Shown piece by piece: positions 36,020 through 43,636 of a DNA stretch of 64,000 bases. The notes under the pieces are model-generated. The model saw nothing but the letters and a program-made list of their open reading frames with translations, did no database searches and was not told where the DNA came from. The DNA lies in assembly GCF_003316765.1 (NCBI RefSeq), contig NZ_NIJF01000116.1, positions 230,336 through 294,335 on the forward strand. Reading direction: 5' to 3'. Each line of letters opens with the position of its first letter. The first letter of the stretch is position 1. The position numbers and the translations under genes were made by a program. The stretch is from Bacillus sp. P14.5 (GTDB lineage: Bacteria > Bacillota > Bacilli > Bacillales > Bacillaceae_B).

Positions 36020-37225
36020 TTGGTACAGCTTTGGCTTAAGGAGGTATTGGAAGCAGGAGGAAAACTGTTTCTGAACCCGCTGCTTTATTTTTCTATTATA
36101 CTTGCTTTGTTCATCGGCTTCTATCGCGTGAAACGAGAGAGACGGGAGCTTAAAACCAGAATTTTTGATGTGTACCACGAGCTGCGTTTTCTATTTCCGA
36201 TGGGTATCCTGCTGGGGCTTGGCTTTTCACTACTGACTGTCGGTGCGGGTCTTGTCATTCCGTTTGGCGGACTATTAGTGATAGGGGCCGTTACTGTCCT
36301 GTTGGCGCTGACCTTCCAGATTAGGCTGCTGACACCAGCGTTTACTGTCGGAATAGGTTATTTTGTGCTTCTGGCGCTGCGATATTTCAAGGTGGAAATG
36401 CCATTATTCAATACATATTTCGAGCAGCTGAATGATGGCTTGCTGAATGCTGTTGTCGTTTTACTGGGGACACTTCTTTTGATCGAGGGGGTCTTGATCA
36501 ATTTAAATGGAGGAAAGAAAACTTCTCCCAGGTTGATAAAGAGCTCCCGGGGCCTCAAAGTCGGTGCTCAAGAAGGAAAGAGGCTTTGGATTGTGCCTAT
36601 GTTCCTCCTGATTCCAGTCGGCTCACTGGAATTGCCTTGGGGTTGGTGGCCGGTCTTCACCTTGGGATCAAACACCTACTCTCTTATTCTATTTCCCTTC
36701 CTGATAGGATTTAGGCAGTTGGTCAGAAGCACTCTTCCTCAAATCAGCATCAAAGAAACAGGAAACCGTGTCTTCTGGCTGGGTGCCCTTGTTTTAACGG
36801 TTGCGGTGGCGGGTTATTATGCTCCCTACATCTCAATAGCGGGAGCCGCGATGGCCATTGCCGGACGTGAGTGGATTTCTTATAGACATCGGAAACAGGA
36901 TAGTGAGAAATCCTATTATTTTTCAAGGAAATCCCAGGGGATTATGATCTTGGCGGTACTGCCTGGTTCCCCGGCTGAAAAAATGTCCCTGATTTCCGGA
37001 GAAATGATTACTAAAGTGAATGGCTTCAGGGTTCAGACAGAGGAGGAGTTTTACGAAGCTCTTCAGCAGAACCGTGCTTATTGTAAATTGGAAGTAATCG
37101 ATACGAACGGCCAGATTCGCTTTGCGCAAGGGGCGCTTTACGAGGGTGATCATCATGAGCTGGGGATCATTTTTGTAGAGGAAGAGCGTGAATGGTCCTC
37201 TGAAGTCGGTTATCATTTTGTGTGA
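36020..37225 (+). CDS. minJ: MinJ-like membrane protein with PDZ domain
   Basis: The 401-residue protein has about eight membrane helices and a C-terminal PDZ-like domain (about residues 305-395; LPGSPAEKMSLISGEMITKVNG). This is the plan of B. subtilis MinJ (SwrAB/YvjD), which links DivIVA to MinCD and so places the division site at midcell; swarming is also affected. In B. subtilis minJ directly follows ctpB, and here it follows after the yhcR-like insertion. No ATG is available; TTG 36020 is used behind GAGGATGGTGG. There is no MinJ-specific catalytic motif, so the call depends on topology and synteny. Confidence 0.85.
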   Translation: MVQLWLKEVLEAGGKLFLNPLLYFSIILALFIGFYRVKRERRELKTRIFDVYHELRFLFPMGILLGLGFSLLTVGAGLVIPFGGLLVIGAVTVLLALTFQIRLLTPAFTVGIGYFVLLALRYFKVEMPLFNTYFEQLNDGLLNAVVVLLGTLLLIEGVLINLNGGKKTSPRLIKSSRGLKVGAQEGKRLWIVPMFLLIPVGSLELPWGWWPVFTLGSNTYSLILFPFLIGFRQLVRSTLPQISIKETGNRVFWLGALVLTVAVAGYYAPYISIAGAAMAIAGREWISYRHRKQDSEKSYYFSRKSQGIMILAVLPGSPAEKMSLISGEMITKVNGFRVQTEEEFYEALQQNRAYCKLEVIDTNGQIRFAQGALYEGDHHELGIIFVEEEREWSSEVGYHFV

Positions 37226-37366
37226 AGTAAGGCCTTATGGGAAGTGTGATTCTCATAGGGCTTTTGCTTTATGTAAGCCTATTTTTAGAAAAGTATGTAA
37301 CTTTCTCTGGATTGGTATCGTCCACTTCATTAACAAGGTTTTATTTATGGAAAGGAGTGTAAATAC

Positions 37367-37882
37367 ATGATAAAGCGTTTTTTAACTTTTATGATGGTGC
37401 TCTTCATGATGTCCATGACAGCCGCTTGCGGGATGAGCGTTGAGCAGGGAGAAGACTCCGGAGTGGAAGAAGTGGAAAATGGAATGCAGAATGACGGAGA
37501 AAACAGCGAAGAAGACACCAAGCAAGATGGGGGGCAGGGCATAGTGGCAGGTGAAATCGAACCAAGCATTACGAAAAATGAAAATGGAAAGTTTGTTTAC
37601 ACTGTAAAGAATCAGACGGAAAAAGAAGTGACTTTCGAGTTTACAAGTTCTCAGCGTTATGATTACGCAGTGAAAGACGCTTCGGGTGAAACCGTATTTT
37701 TATATTCAAGTGCAGCGGCCTTCATGCAGGTCTTAGGTACAGAAACATTGGCGCAGGGTGAAGAGCTTACCTATACAATCGAGCTTCCTCCGGGAGAAGA
37801 TTTTAAAGATGCGACCACATTGGAAGTATGGCTGACACCAAAGGGCGGCAAAAAAGCGCCAATCACAACAACTTTGAAATAA
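37367..37882 (+). CDS. lipoprotein with BsuPI-type domain
   Basis: 171 residues. A signal peptide with lipobox-like TAACG ends near residue 21. An acidic linker rich in Glu, Asp and Asn follows, then a beta-sandwich domain resembling the intracellular protease inhibitor BsuPI (FVYTVKNQTEKEVTFEFTSS ... YDYAVKDASGETVF). It should sit on the outer membrane face; whether it inhibits a protease is unknown. ATG follows AAAGGAGTGTAAATAC. A strong terminator follows, so it is probably monocistronic. Confidence 0.8.
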   Translation: MIKRFLTFMMVLFMMSMTAACGMSVEQGEDSGVEEVENGMQNDGENSEEDTKQDGGQGIVAGEIEPSITKNENGKFVYTVKNQTEKEVTFEFTSSQRYDYAVKDASGETVFLYSSAAAFMQVLGTETLAQGEELTYTIELPPGEDFKDATTLEVWLTPKGGKKAPITTTLK

Positions 37883-37886
37883 GCCG

Positions 37887-37919
37887 AAAACCGCACCCTG
37901 AATGGAGGTGCGGTTTTTT
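37887..37919 (+). terminator. terminator of the BsuPI-domain lipoprotein gene
   Basis: AAAACCGCACC pairs with GGTGCGGTTTT, followed by more Ts. Confidence 0.9.
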
Positions 37920-37948
37920 ATTATGAATTAACGTGTAATGTGCTGACT

Positions 37949-38006
37949 GCTTTAATGCACTGACTCGCTAAAAGGGATAGTCCCTTACACAGTGTTAATG
38001 TGCTAA
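37949..38006. repeat. GGGACAGTCCC-family palindromic element, copy F
   Basis: CTTTAATGCACTGACTCGC, the diverged core GGGATAGTCCC, then CAGTGTTAATGTGCTAAAG. Confidence 0.65.
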
Positions 38007-38045
38007 AGTTAAAGTGAAGAATTTTGAGGTAGCGGGGGGATGGAG

Positions 38046-38918
38046 ATGAACGGTTACACTTTCGTAAAAGGCTGCAGGGATAATGCTGATTTGAGGGGGA
38101 GCTTCAATACTCTGGCTGCTCAAGTTTTCGGCATCAACTTTGAGAGTTGGTATAACAAGGGTTTCTGGACGGATAAATATGAGCCATACTCTTTTTTGGA
38201 CGGAGATAAGGTCATTGCCAATGTTTCGGTGAACAGGATTAATATGATGGTTGAAGGTGAAAGAAAGAGAGCGGTTCAGCTCGGTACAGTGATGACACAT
38301 AAGGATTACCGTGGAAAAGGACTCTCCGGTGCGTTGATGCGAAAGGTATTGGAGGATTATCAGTATGTTGATGCCATGTATTTATTTGCCAACAGCACAG
38401 TGCTGGACTTCTATCCTAAATTTGGCTTTCACGCAGTGGAAGAGCAGCAGCCTGTCATGAAGCTTGCCGGGGGAGGAGAAGGAGTTCTCCTGAACAAGCT
38501 GGATGGGCAGAAGGAAGAAGATATACGTTTCATTTTTCAATGTGCGGAAAAAAGAATTCCGCTGACCAGGCGATTCACCACGACTGATGCCGCTGAGCTG
38601 CTGATGTTTTATTGTACATATGTATTTCCTCAGAACATTTTCTTCTGGCCGGAGGAGGAAATGATCATTCTTATGGATGTCGAAGGAGAAACACTTCATA
38701 TATTTGACATAATTACGAGTAAAGAGGTGGATTTGCAGGCGGCAGCCGCGAAAATTGCTCCGCCAGAAGTAAGGAAGGTGAATTTCCACTTTACAGTCCC
38801 AACCGGATCACAGATAACGACAGAGGCCTTTAGAGGTGATGAAGTTCTGTTCGTGAAGCCGTCTAAAGAGTTTGTTCTGCCGGAAAACTTTAAGCATCCT
38901 ATTACATCGCAAGCTTGA
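38046..38918 (+). CDS. GNAT family N-acetyltransferase
   Basis: About 290 residues. An N-terminal GNAT domain has the acetyl-CoA-binding motif A (TVMTHKDYRGKGLSGALM, about residues 83-100) and NSTVLDFYPKFGF. The C-terminal half resembles the extended part of Eis-like acetyltransferases. The acceptor is unknown. ATG 38046 is preferred to ATG 38040 for spacing from the GGGGGGATGGAG site. A terminator follows. Confidence 0.8.
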   Translation: MNGYTFVKGCRDNADLRGSFNTLAAQVFGINFESWYNKGFWTDKYEPYSFLDGDKVIANVSVNRINMMVEGERKRAVQLGTVMTHKDYRGKGLSGALMRKVLEDYQYVDAMYLFANSTVLDFYPKFGFHAVEEQQPVMKLAGGGEGVLLNKLDGQKEEDIRFIFQCAEKRIPLTRRFTTTDAAELLMFYCTYVFPQNIFFWPEEEMIILMDVEGETLHIFDIITSKEVDLQAAAAKIAPPEVRKVNFHFTVPTGSQITTEAFRGDEVLFVKPSKEFVLPENFKHPITSQA

Positions 38919-38936
38919 TCATATAATTGAGAGTCG

Positions 38937-38971
38937 GAACCTCCCTTACTGGATAAGGGAGGTTCTTTTTT
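38937..38971 (+). terminator. terminator of the GNAT gene
   Basis: GAACCTCCCTTA pairs with TAAGGGAGGTTC, followed by six Ts. Confidence 0.9.
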
Positions 38972-38982
38972 ACCGAAGCTTC

Positions 38983-39039
38983 AGGACTTTAAAGCGCTAA
39001 GAGGGACAGTCCCTTTCAGTGTTTTAAAGTCCTAAAGCT
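38983..39039. repeat. GGGACAGTCCC-family palindromic element, copy G
   Basis: An almost perfect full-length dyad: AGGACTTTAAA and TTTAAAGTCCT as outer arms, AGGGACAGTCCCT in the centre. It gives the clearest view of the element's plan. Confidence 0.85.
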
Positions 39040-39100
39040 TGTATGTTATGGGGGTGTTCTGCCAAAGCTAAAAGTAATATTGGGACAGGGGGAGAGTGGA

Positions 39101-39871
39101 ATGGGGTATTGTGACTTCAGAGATAGAGAGCTGTATTTTGAAGATTACGGGGAAGGGACTCCGATATTATTGATTCATCCGCCTGGACTCGGACGTAAGT
39201 CATTCATTTATCAGAACCCTTTAAAGGAAAAGTTCCGTTTGATCATTCCCGATCTCAGCGGGCATGGCGACTCTTATAATGAAGCGGACTACGTCAGTAT
39301 TGAAACATATGTAGAGGAAATCAGAGCCATTCTCGATCATCTCTCCATTTCCAGATGTGTTCTTCTGGGCTATTCGGCCGGAGGAGTGGTTGCGCAAGAG
39401 TTCACCTATAAGTATATGGATATAGTGGAGCTTCTTATATTGGCGGGAGGATATCCCAAGGTACAGACCGTCCGGCTGAAGGTGATGCACCTTCTTGGGA
39501 TGAAGGCCATCAAAGAGCGTCCGCAGCTGATGTTTTCCGTTTTATCCAAAGCCCACGCCAAAACGCCGGAAGCAGAGGACGAACTTTATGAGCACATGGA
39601 AAAAGCGAATCGGAGCATTTGGTATCACTTCTATAAACAATCGCTATATTATAACTGTACGGATCGCATTCTTGACCTTAAAGTTCCGCTCCTGCTCATT
39701 TATGGAGCCAAATCGGATTGGATCAATAACCAATACAAGCTATACAAGGAGCATCCGCAGCACGAGCTTGTTGTTATCGAAAATGCCAAGCACCAGCTCC
39801 CGACACTTTTTTCTAATTCCTTTAATAAAGCTGTATATTACTATGTTAAAAAAATGTTGAAGAGGGAATGA
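39101..39871 (+). CDS. alpha/beta hydrolase
   Basis: 256 residues. Conserved parts are the HPPGLG oxyanion region, nucleophile elbow GYSAGG (Ser about residue 90), an Asp near residue 205 and the C-terminal His in NAKHQLP. The substrate is unknown; esterase or lactonase activity is typical. ATG 39101 is chosen because GGGGGAGAG precedes it; a TTG at 39080 would extend it. It lies alone between repeat copy G and the HD-domain gene, with a 56-base gap to the latter. Confidence 0.82.
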   Translation: MGYCDFRDRELYFEDYGEGTPILLIHPPGLGRKSFIYQNPLKEKFRLIIPDLSGHGDSYNEADYVSIETYVEEIRAILDHLSISRCVLLGYSAGGVVAQEFTYKYMDIVELLILAGGYPKVQTVRLKVMHLLGMKAIKERPQLMFSVLSKAHAKTPEAEDELYEHMEKANRSIWYHFYKQSLYYNCTDRILDLKVPLLLIYGAKSDWINNQYKLYKEHPQHELVVIENAKHQLPTLFSNSFNKAVYYYVKKMLKRE

Positions 39872-39927
39872 AAAGGGGTATAATGAATAATCAAAATAGA
39901 GACTAGTTTCACCGGGAGGAGGATTAC

Positions 39928-40578
39928 ATGGGGATTCATCATTATTTTAAAAGTCTTTCAGACGTGGAGAAGCTTGTCCGGTGTCCTGGAAGATTTAAAT
40001 ATCAGGATCATAATGTTGCAAGCCACTCATTCAAAGTCACCAAAATTGCCCAATTCCTTGGGACGGTCGAGGAACACAAAGGAAATGCCGTCAATTGGAA
40101 GGCGTTATACGAAAAAGCCTTGAATCATGATTATGCGGAGCTTTTTACAGGGGATATCAAAACACCTGTCAAATATGCCTCAGAGGAGCTGCGAAGGCTG
40201 TTCAGCGAGGTTGAAGAAGAAATGATCGGCAAGTTCATCAAACAGGAATTCCCTGATGAGTATCAGGATGTTTACAGGGAGCGATTTAAAGAAGGCAAAG
40301 ACTCCACTCTTGAAGGGCGGATCCTTTCCGTAGCGGATAAAATTGACTTGCTGTATGAATCGTTCGGTGAAATTCAAAAAGGAAATCCGGAGCCGCTGTT
40401 TTTGGAAATTTACGAAGAAGCGCTCGCTACGATCTTGAAGTTTCATGAAATGGACAGCGTGCAGTTTTTCCTCAACGACATCCTTCCAGAAATGCTTTCA
40501 GAAAAAAATATTCCTCATGAACAGCTCAGTGAAATGACAAAGAAAATTGTTGAAGGATTCAACTCTCCGAAAGAATAA
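39928..40578 (+). CDS. HD-domain phosphohydrolase (YfbR-like)
   Basis: The 216-residue protein has the metal ligands of an HD domain: HNVASHS near residue 29, NHDYAELFTGD near residue 66 (the HD pair), and a later Asp in SVADKIDLLYE. The fold matches YfbR-type 5'-deoxynucleotidases, which dephosphorylate dNMPs; the exact substrate is not proven by sequence. ATG follows GGGAGGAGGATTAC. csbA follows after 63 bases, so the two may share transcripts. Confidence 0.82.
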   Translation: MGIHHYFKSLSDVEKLVRCPGRFKYQDHNVASHSFKVTKIAQFLGTVEEHKGNAVNWKALYEKALNHDYAELFTGDIKTPVKYASEELRRLFSEVEEEMIGKFIKQEFPDEYQDVYRERFKEGKDSTLEGRILSVADKIDLLYESFGEIQKGNPEPLFLEIYEEALATILKFHEMDSVQFFLNDILPEMLSEKNIPHEQLSEMTKKIVEGFNSPKE

Positions 40579-40641
40579 GTATCTCTTCTAAATTGTTTTC
40601 TGTTAAAATGACATTAACAGAAGTTCTGAGGAGAGAGACGA

Positions 40642-40875
40642 ATGGTTTCAAAATATATATTGGGCATTTTCCTGCCCGGACTGCTTGTAGTCCTATTCAC
40701 AAGGGTGACCTATAACCATATTGTCGGTTTGGTGCTGACTGTTGCCCTGATAGCGGCCTCCGTATATAAAGGGTATACAGATACATGGGCCCTGATCGTT
40801 GTTGATGCTGCATCCCTGACAGCCGGCTTTTGGTACAGTAACCGAATGAGAAATAGAGCAAAAAATCAAAGCTGA
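40642..40875 (+). CDS. csbA: CsbA-like small membrane protein
   Basis: The 77-residue protein has three hydrophobic segments and a short basic tail (RMRNRAKN). Length, composition and its place upstream of uvrB match CsbA, a general-stress (sigma-B) membrane protein of unknown function in B. subtilis. I do not see a clear sigma-B promoter upstream here. ATG follows TGAGGAGAGAGACGA. A terminator follows. Confidence 0.85.
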   Translation: MVSKYILGIFLPGLLVVLFTRVTYNHIVGLVLTVALIAASVYKGYTDTWALIVVDAASLTAGFWYSNRMRNRAKNQS

Positions 40876-40902
40876 AGCCCTGATCCCGTCAGGTGCTTTT
40901 TT
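40875..40902 (+). terminator. terminator of csbA
   Basis: AAGCCCTGA pairs with TCAGGTGCTT (one bulge), followed by a T-run. Confidence 0.75.
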
Positions 40903-41052
40903 ATTTTTATAGAAGGCTGTTCAGGAAAGATACCAACGGCCGGATTCTCACCCTGGGTCCTAATAGGTTTCTCTTTGGATATGGGGTGTTTTGTGATGAC
41001 CAGGAGTTAAGTTAAAATGATATTGTTTATAATTCACAGGTTTTTTTAAAAA

Positions 41053-41202
41053 AGTGGATAACCTGCTGTTTATTGTGGATAACGAATAATTTTCCACAAA
41101 TTATTTTCTATAAAATTTAATTACACACAAGATATTAACAAAAAATAAGATTATCAACATTCTATCCACATAATCAACAGATTATCAACAGAGTTATTAA
41201 CA
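41053..41202. promoter_or_regulatory. cluster of DnaA-box-like 9-mers
   Basis: Against TTATCCACA: 41074-41082 (minus) matches 9/9; 41053-41061 (minus), 41090-41098, 41151-41159, 41162-41170 and 41182-41190 match 8/9; 41121-41129, 41171-41179 and 41194-41202 match 7/9. The region is strongly AT-rich and non-coding. B. subtilis has several intergenic DnaA-box clusters outside oriC that bind DnaA and affect initiation timing. No replication gene is near, so this is not oriC. Confidence 0.65.
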
Positions 41203-41260
41203 AGGTGTGGGGATTTCTTTCTAGAACACAGTAAGTATCGAAGAAAAGGAGAGGTTACCT

Positions 41261-42250
41261 ATGTATGAAAACCTTGTTTCGTGGGTTGAAAATATCAAAG
41301 AAAAGAATCACAGCTCTGGTACTGCTCTTCTGATTATGAAAGATAACCAGACGGTGCTTGAGCATTACAGCGGAACTCAATCCAATTACTCAGGGGCAAG
41401 GCCGGTCACCGCCAAAACCAGATTCAATATTGCTTCGGCACGCAAAAGCTATCTGGGGCTTGCAGTTGCCTTTGCTGTACATGAAGGGAAAATCGAAAGT
41501 CTGGATGACTTAGCTCTAAAGTATTTTCCAGAATGGGACACCGGTTTGCTGGGAGAAACCACGATCAGGCATCTCCTTACCCATTCCCATGGCCTGCATA
41601 CCACTGAGGAAGGAGTACCTTTCCGTGAATTTCCGCCGGGAAAAAGCTGGGCATACAGAGGCATCAATATAAGAATGATGACAGAGCTTGCAGGTAGATT
41701 ATTTCAAAAAAGCTTTCCGCAGCTGCTAAAAGAAAGGGTCTTTGATCCGCTGGGCTTCAAAGAGACAGGCTGGGAAATAACCTCTGAGGAAAATCTCGCT
41801 GAAGTGATTACGGACCCGGAAAAAGGAGCGGACTCCGCGCTGGGTTCTACAACTGATGGAACCGACAAAAATCTGTTTGTTTCCGCAAGAGAAATTGCGC
41901 AGTGGGGGAATCTGCATTTAAATCTTGGTAAGGCAGATGGGAAGCAGATTGTGCCGGAAGAAGTGATTAAGCTCGCCACGTCCATTCAAAGTCCTGTCTA
42001 TGAAAATAAAAATCTTCCGCAAAACGGATTTTTCTGGTTTGTCCAAGGAGAACCTGCCCTTCAAAGTGAATTGGGTGAAAAGGTGCCAAGAGGTTCCTTT
42101 CAAATCCTGGGTGTAACTGGTTCGACAGTACTTGTCGTCCCTGAACAAAATATGGTGATAGTTAAAATGTATAACAAGCGGTACAACTACGGAGGAGACA
42201 ACTATCTCCACTATCTAAGAGAATTCAGCAATCTGGCTGCCTCACTTTAA
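41261..42250 (+). CDS. beta-lactamase-fold serine hydrolase
   Basis: 329 residues of the class C beta-lactamase/esterase family. The catalytic SxxK is SARK (about residue 59), the Tyr motif is in WAYRGIN (about residue 130), and a C-terminal GVTGSTVLVV segment replaces the KTG box. There is no signal peptide, so it is probably a cytosolic esterase or peptidase rather than an antibiotic-resistance enzyme. ATG follows AAAAGGAGAGG. The leader contains the DnaA-box cluster, which could influence its expression. Confidence 0.83.
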   Translation: MYENLVSWVENIKEKNHSSGTALLIMKDNQTVLEHYSGTQSNYSGARPVTAKTRFNIASARKSYLGLAVAFAVHEGKIESLDDLALKYFPEWDTGLLGETTIRHLLTHSHGLHTTEEGVPFREFPPGKSWAYRGINIRMMTELAGRLFQKSFPQLLKERVFDPLGFKETGWEITSEENLAEVITDPEKGADSALGSTTDGTDKNLFVSAREIAQWGNLHLNLGKADGKQIVPEEVIKLATSIQSPVYENKNLPQNGFFWFVQGEPALQSELGEKVPRGSFQILGVTGSTVLVVPEQNMVIVKMYNKRYNYGGDNYLHYLREFSNLAASL

Positions 42251-42296
42251 CCCTTTAAAGCACGAGGGACAGTCCCTTTTCGCGCTTTAAAGGATT
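42249..42296. repeat. GGGACAGTCCC-family palindromic element, copy H
   Basis: CCTTTAAAG and CTTTAAAGG as outer arms with CGAGGGACAGTCCCTTTTCG in the centre; it starts at the serine hydrolase stop codon. Confidence 0.85.
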
Positions 42297-42329
42297 GCAG
42301 AAAAGAATGATCATGAGGAGGCAATTTCT

Positions 42330-43175
42330 ATGCAAAAGTGGCAAAGAGACCTTTTGCAGACAGAGAGGGGTTCATTCGAGATTTTTACTGCAGGGAAGGG
42401 GGAACTGCTATGCGTGACCCATCATTATTCTATATTTAATGAAACCGGCGATTATTTTGCTGATGAGTTCACCAAGACCCACAAGGTCATCTTAGTCAAT
42501 TTACGGGAAGCGGGAGAGTCGGAAAAAGCCCATGAACCCTATCAGCTCAGCTTGCTTGAGACCATTTTTGACTTAGAGGCGGTGCGGAAGGTAATGGGCC
42601 AGGATCAATGGATATTTGCCGGCCATTCGACAGGCGGGATGCTTGGTATCATATATGGAATCTATTTCTCCAGCAGTCTTAAAGGGCTGGTCATCGCCGG
42701 TGCGGCTGCCCGGGATTATTTCACCTTCTCCGAGGGGTGCATCTACCACTCCTCCCATCCTCAATTTCAACTCATGCAGAATTATAATGAAAGACTTAAG
42801 CAGCCGGACTTATCCGCAGAAGAAAGAAAAGAAATCTCGGTTAATAGGACGAAGCTTTCACTTTATAATCCTGAAAAGTATGAAGAATACTTCAGTAAAA
42901 GCATACATAAAAAGTTGTCCGCTGTACGAATGAATTTCATGAACAGAGAGCTTCAGGTATTTGATGTGACAAGGAAACTTCCGCTGATCAGTGCTCCTGC
43001 TCTGATAATGTGCGGCAGGCATGACGTTCAATGTCCTTTGGAATATTCAATTGAAATGGCAGGCGGGATTAGAGATGCAGAACTGGTTGTTTTTGAGAGA
43101 AGTAATCATTATCCATTTTTAGAAGAACACGAAGAGTTTCATGAAAAACTGGATTCGTTTTTAATGAGGATCTAA
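42330..43175 (+). CDS. alpha/beta hydrolase
   Basis: 281 residues with nucleophile elbow GHSTGG (Ser about residue 92), an acidic residue in CGRHDVQCP and the C-terminal His in RSNHYPF. It resembles prolyl-aminopeptidase or lactonase-like hydrolases; the substrate is unknown. ATG follows AGGAGGCAATTTCT. Repeat copy H lies between it and the serine hydrolase, so linkage is uncertain. No clear terminator follows before the SOS box. Confidence 0.82.
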   Translation: MQKWQRDLLQTERGSFEIFTAGKGELLCVTHHYSIFNETGDYFADEFTKTHKVILVNLREAGESEKAHEPYQLSLLETIFDLEAVRKVMGQDQWIFAGHSTGGMLGIIYGIYFSSSLKGLVIAGAAARDYFTFSEGCIYHSSHPQFQLMQNYNERLKQPDLSAEERKEISVNRTKLSLYNPEKYEEYFSKSIHKKLSAVRMNFMNRELQVFDVTRKLPLISAPALIMCGRHDVQCPLEYSIEMAGGIRDAELVVFERSNHYPFLEEHEEFHEKLDSFLMRI

Positions 43176-43272
43176 TGGCCAGGCCTTTGGAGTGGTGTTA
43201 TGGGATGTTATTTTGTGAACTTAAAGGCACCTTAATCAACCCTGAGAAACCTATAGAGGTAAAAAGCAAACA

Positions 43273-43286
43273 CGAACTTTTGTTCG
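43273..43286. promoter_or_regulatory. LexA (SOS) box for uvrBA
   Basis: CGAACTTTTGTTCG matches the Bacillus SOS consensus CGAACRNRYGTTCG closely and is a perfect dyad in its arms. It lies 350 bases before uvrB. Confidence 0.9.
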
Positions 43287-43394
43287 CTTATTGTTGGTTA
43301 TTTACATAGTGCCTGTGGTAGAATGGGAGTAACGAAAATAAGTTATCGTTACGCTATTGATGATTTTACCCTCCGGAAGGCAGGGCTTCATATT

Positions 43395-43515
43395 TTTTCG
43401 AAATGCTCTTTTTTATAGGAATGCTACTTTTTTCTCCTCCTCCTTCTCCACAGAAGGTTGGGAGCGTAAACCCTAAATTCTCAAAAGACGCACTCTATGC
43501 AAAAACAGCCTTTCG
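43395..43515. repeat. decayed GGAGCGG-family element in the uvrB leader
   Basis: TTCTCCTCCTCCTTCTCCAC, GGTTGGGAGCGTAAACCC and AAAAACAGCCTTT resemble the 35005-35280 element and the 3400-3630 copy. Confidence 0.45.
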
Positions 43516-43636
43516 AAAAGAGCAGGATTAAAGTGAAAATATATTCAAAAGAGCTATTTTCCAAACAAAAGCTTTAGAGCAGCCGTTAACAGGGTATATT
43601 TTATATATATATAAGTTTAGTTGAACGGGAGGCAGG

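Noticed and set aside
40579..40641. Sigma-B promoter for csbA
   Set aside because: No GTTTAA/GGGTAT pair with proper spacing is visible, although csbA is sigma-B controlled in B. subtilis.
41040..41260. Chromosomal or plasmid replication origin
   Set aside because: DnaA-like boxes are present, but no dnaA, dnaN or rep gene is nearby and the gene context is ordinary.
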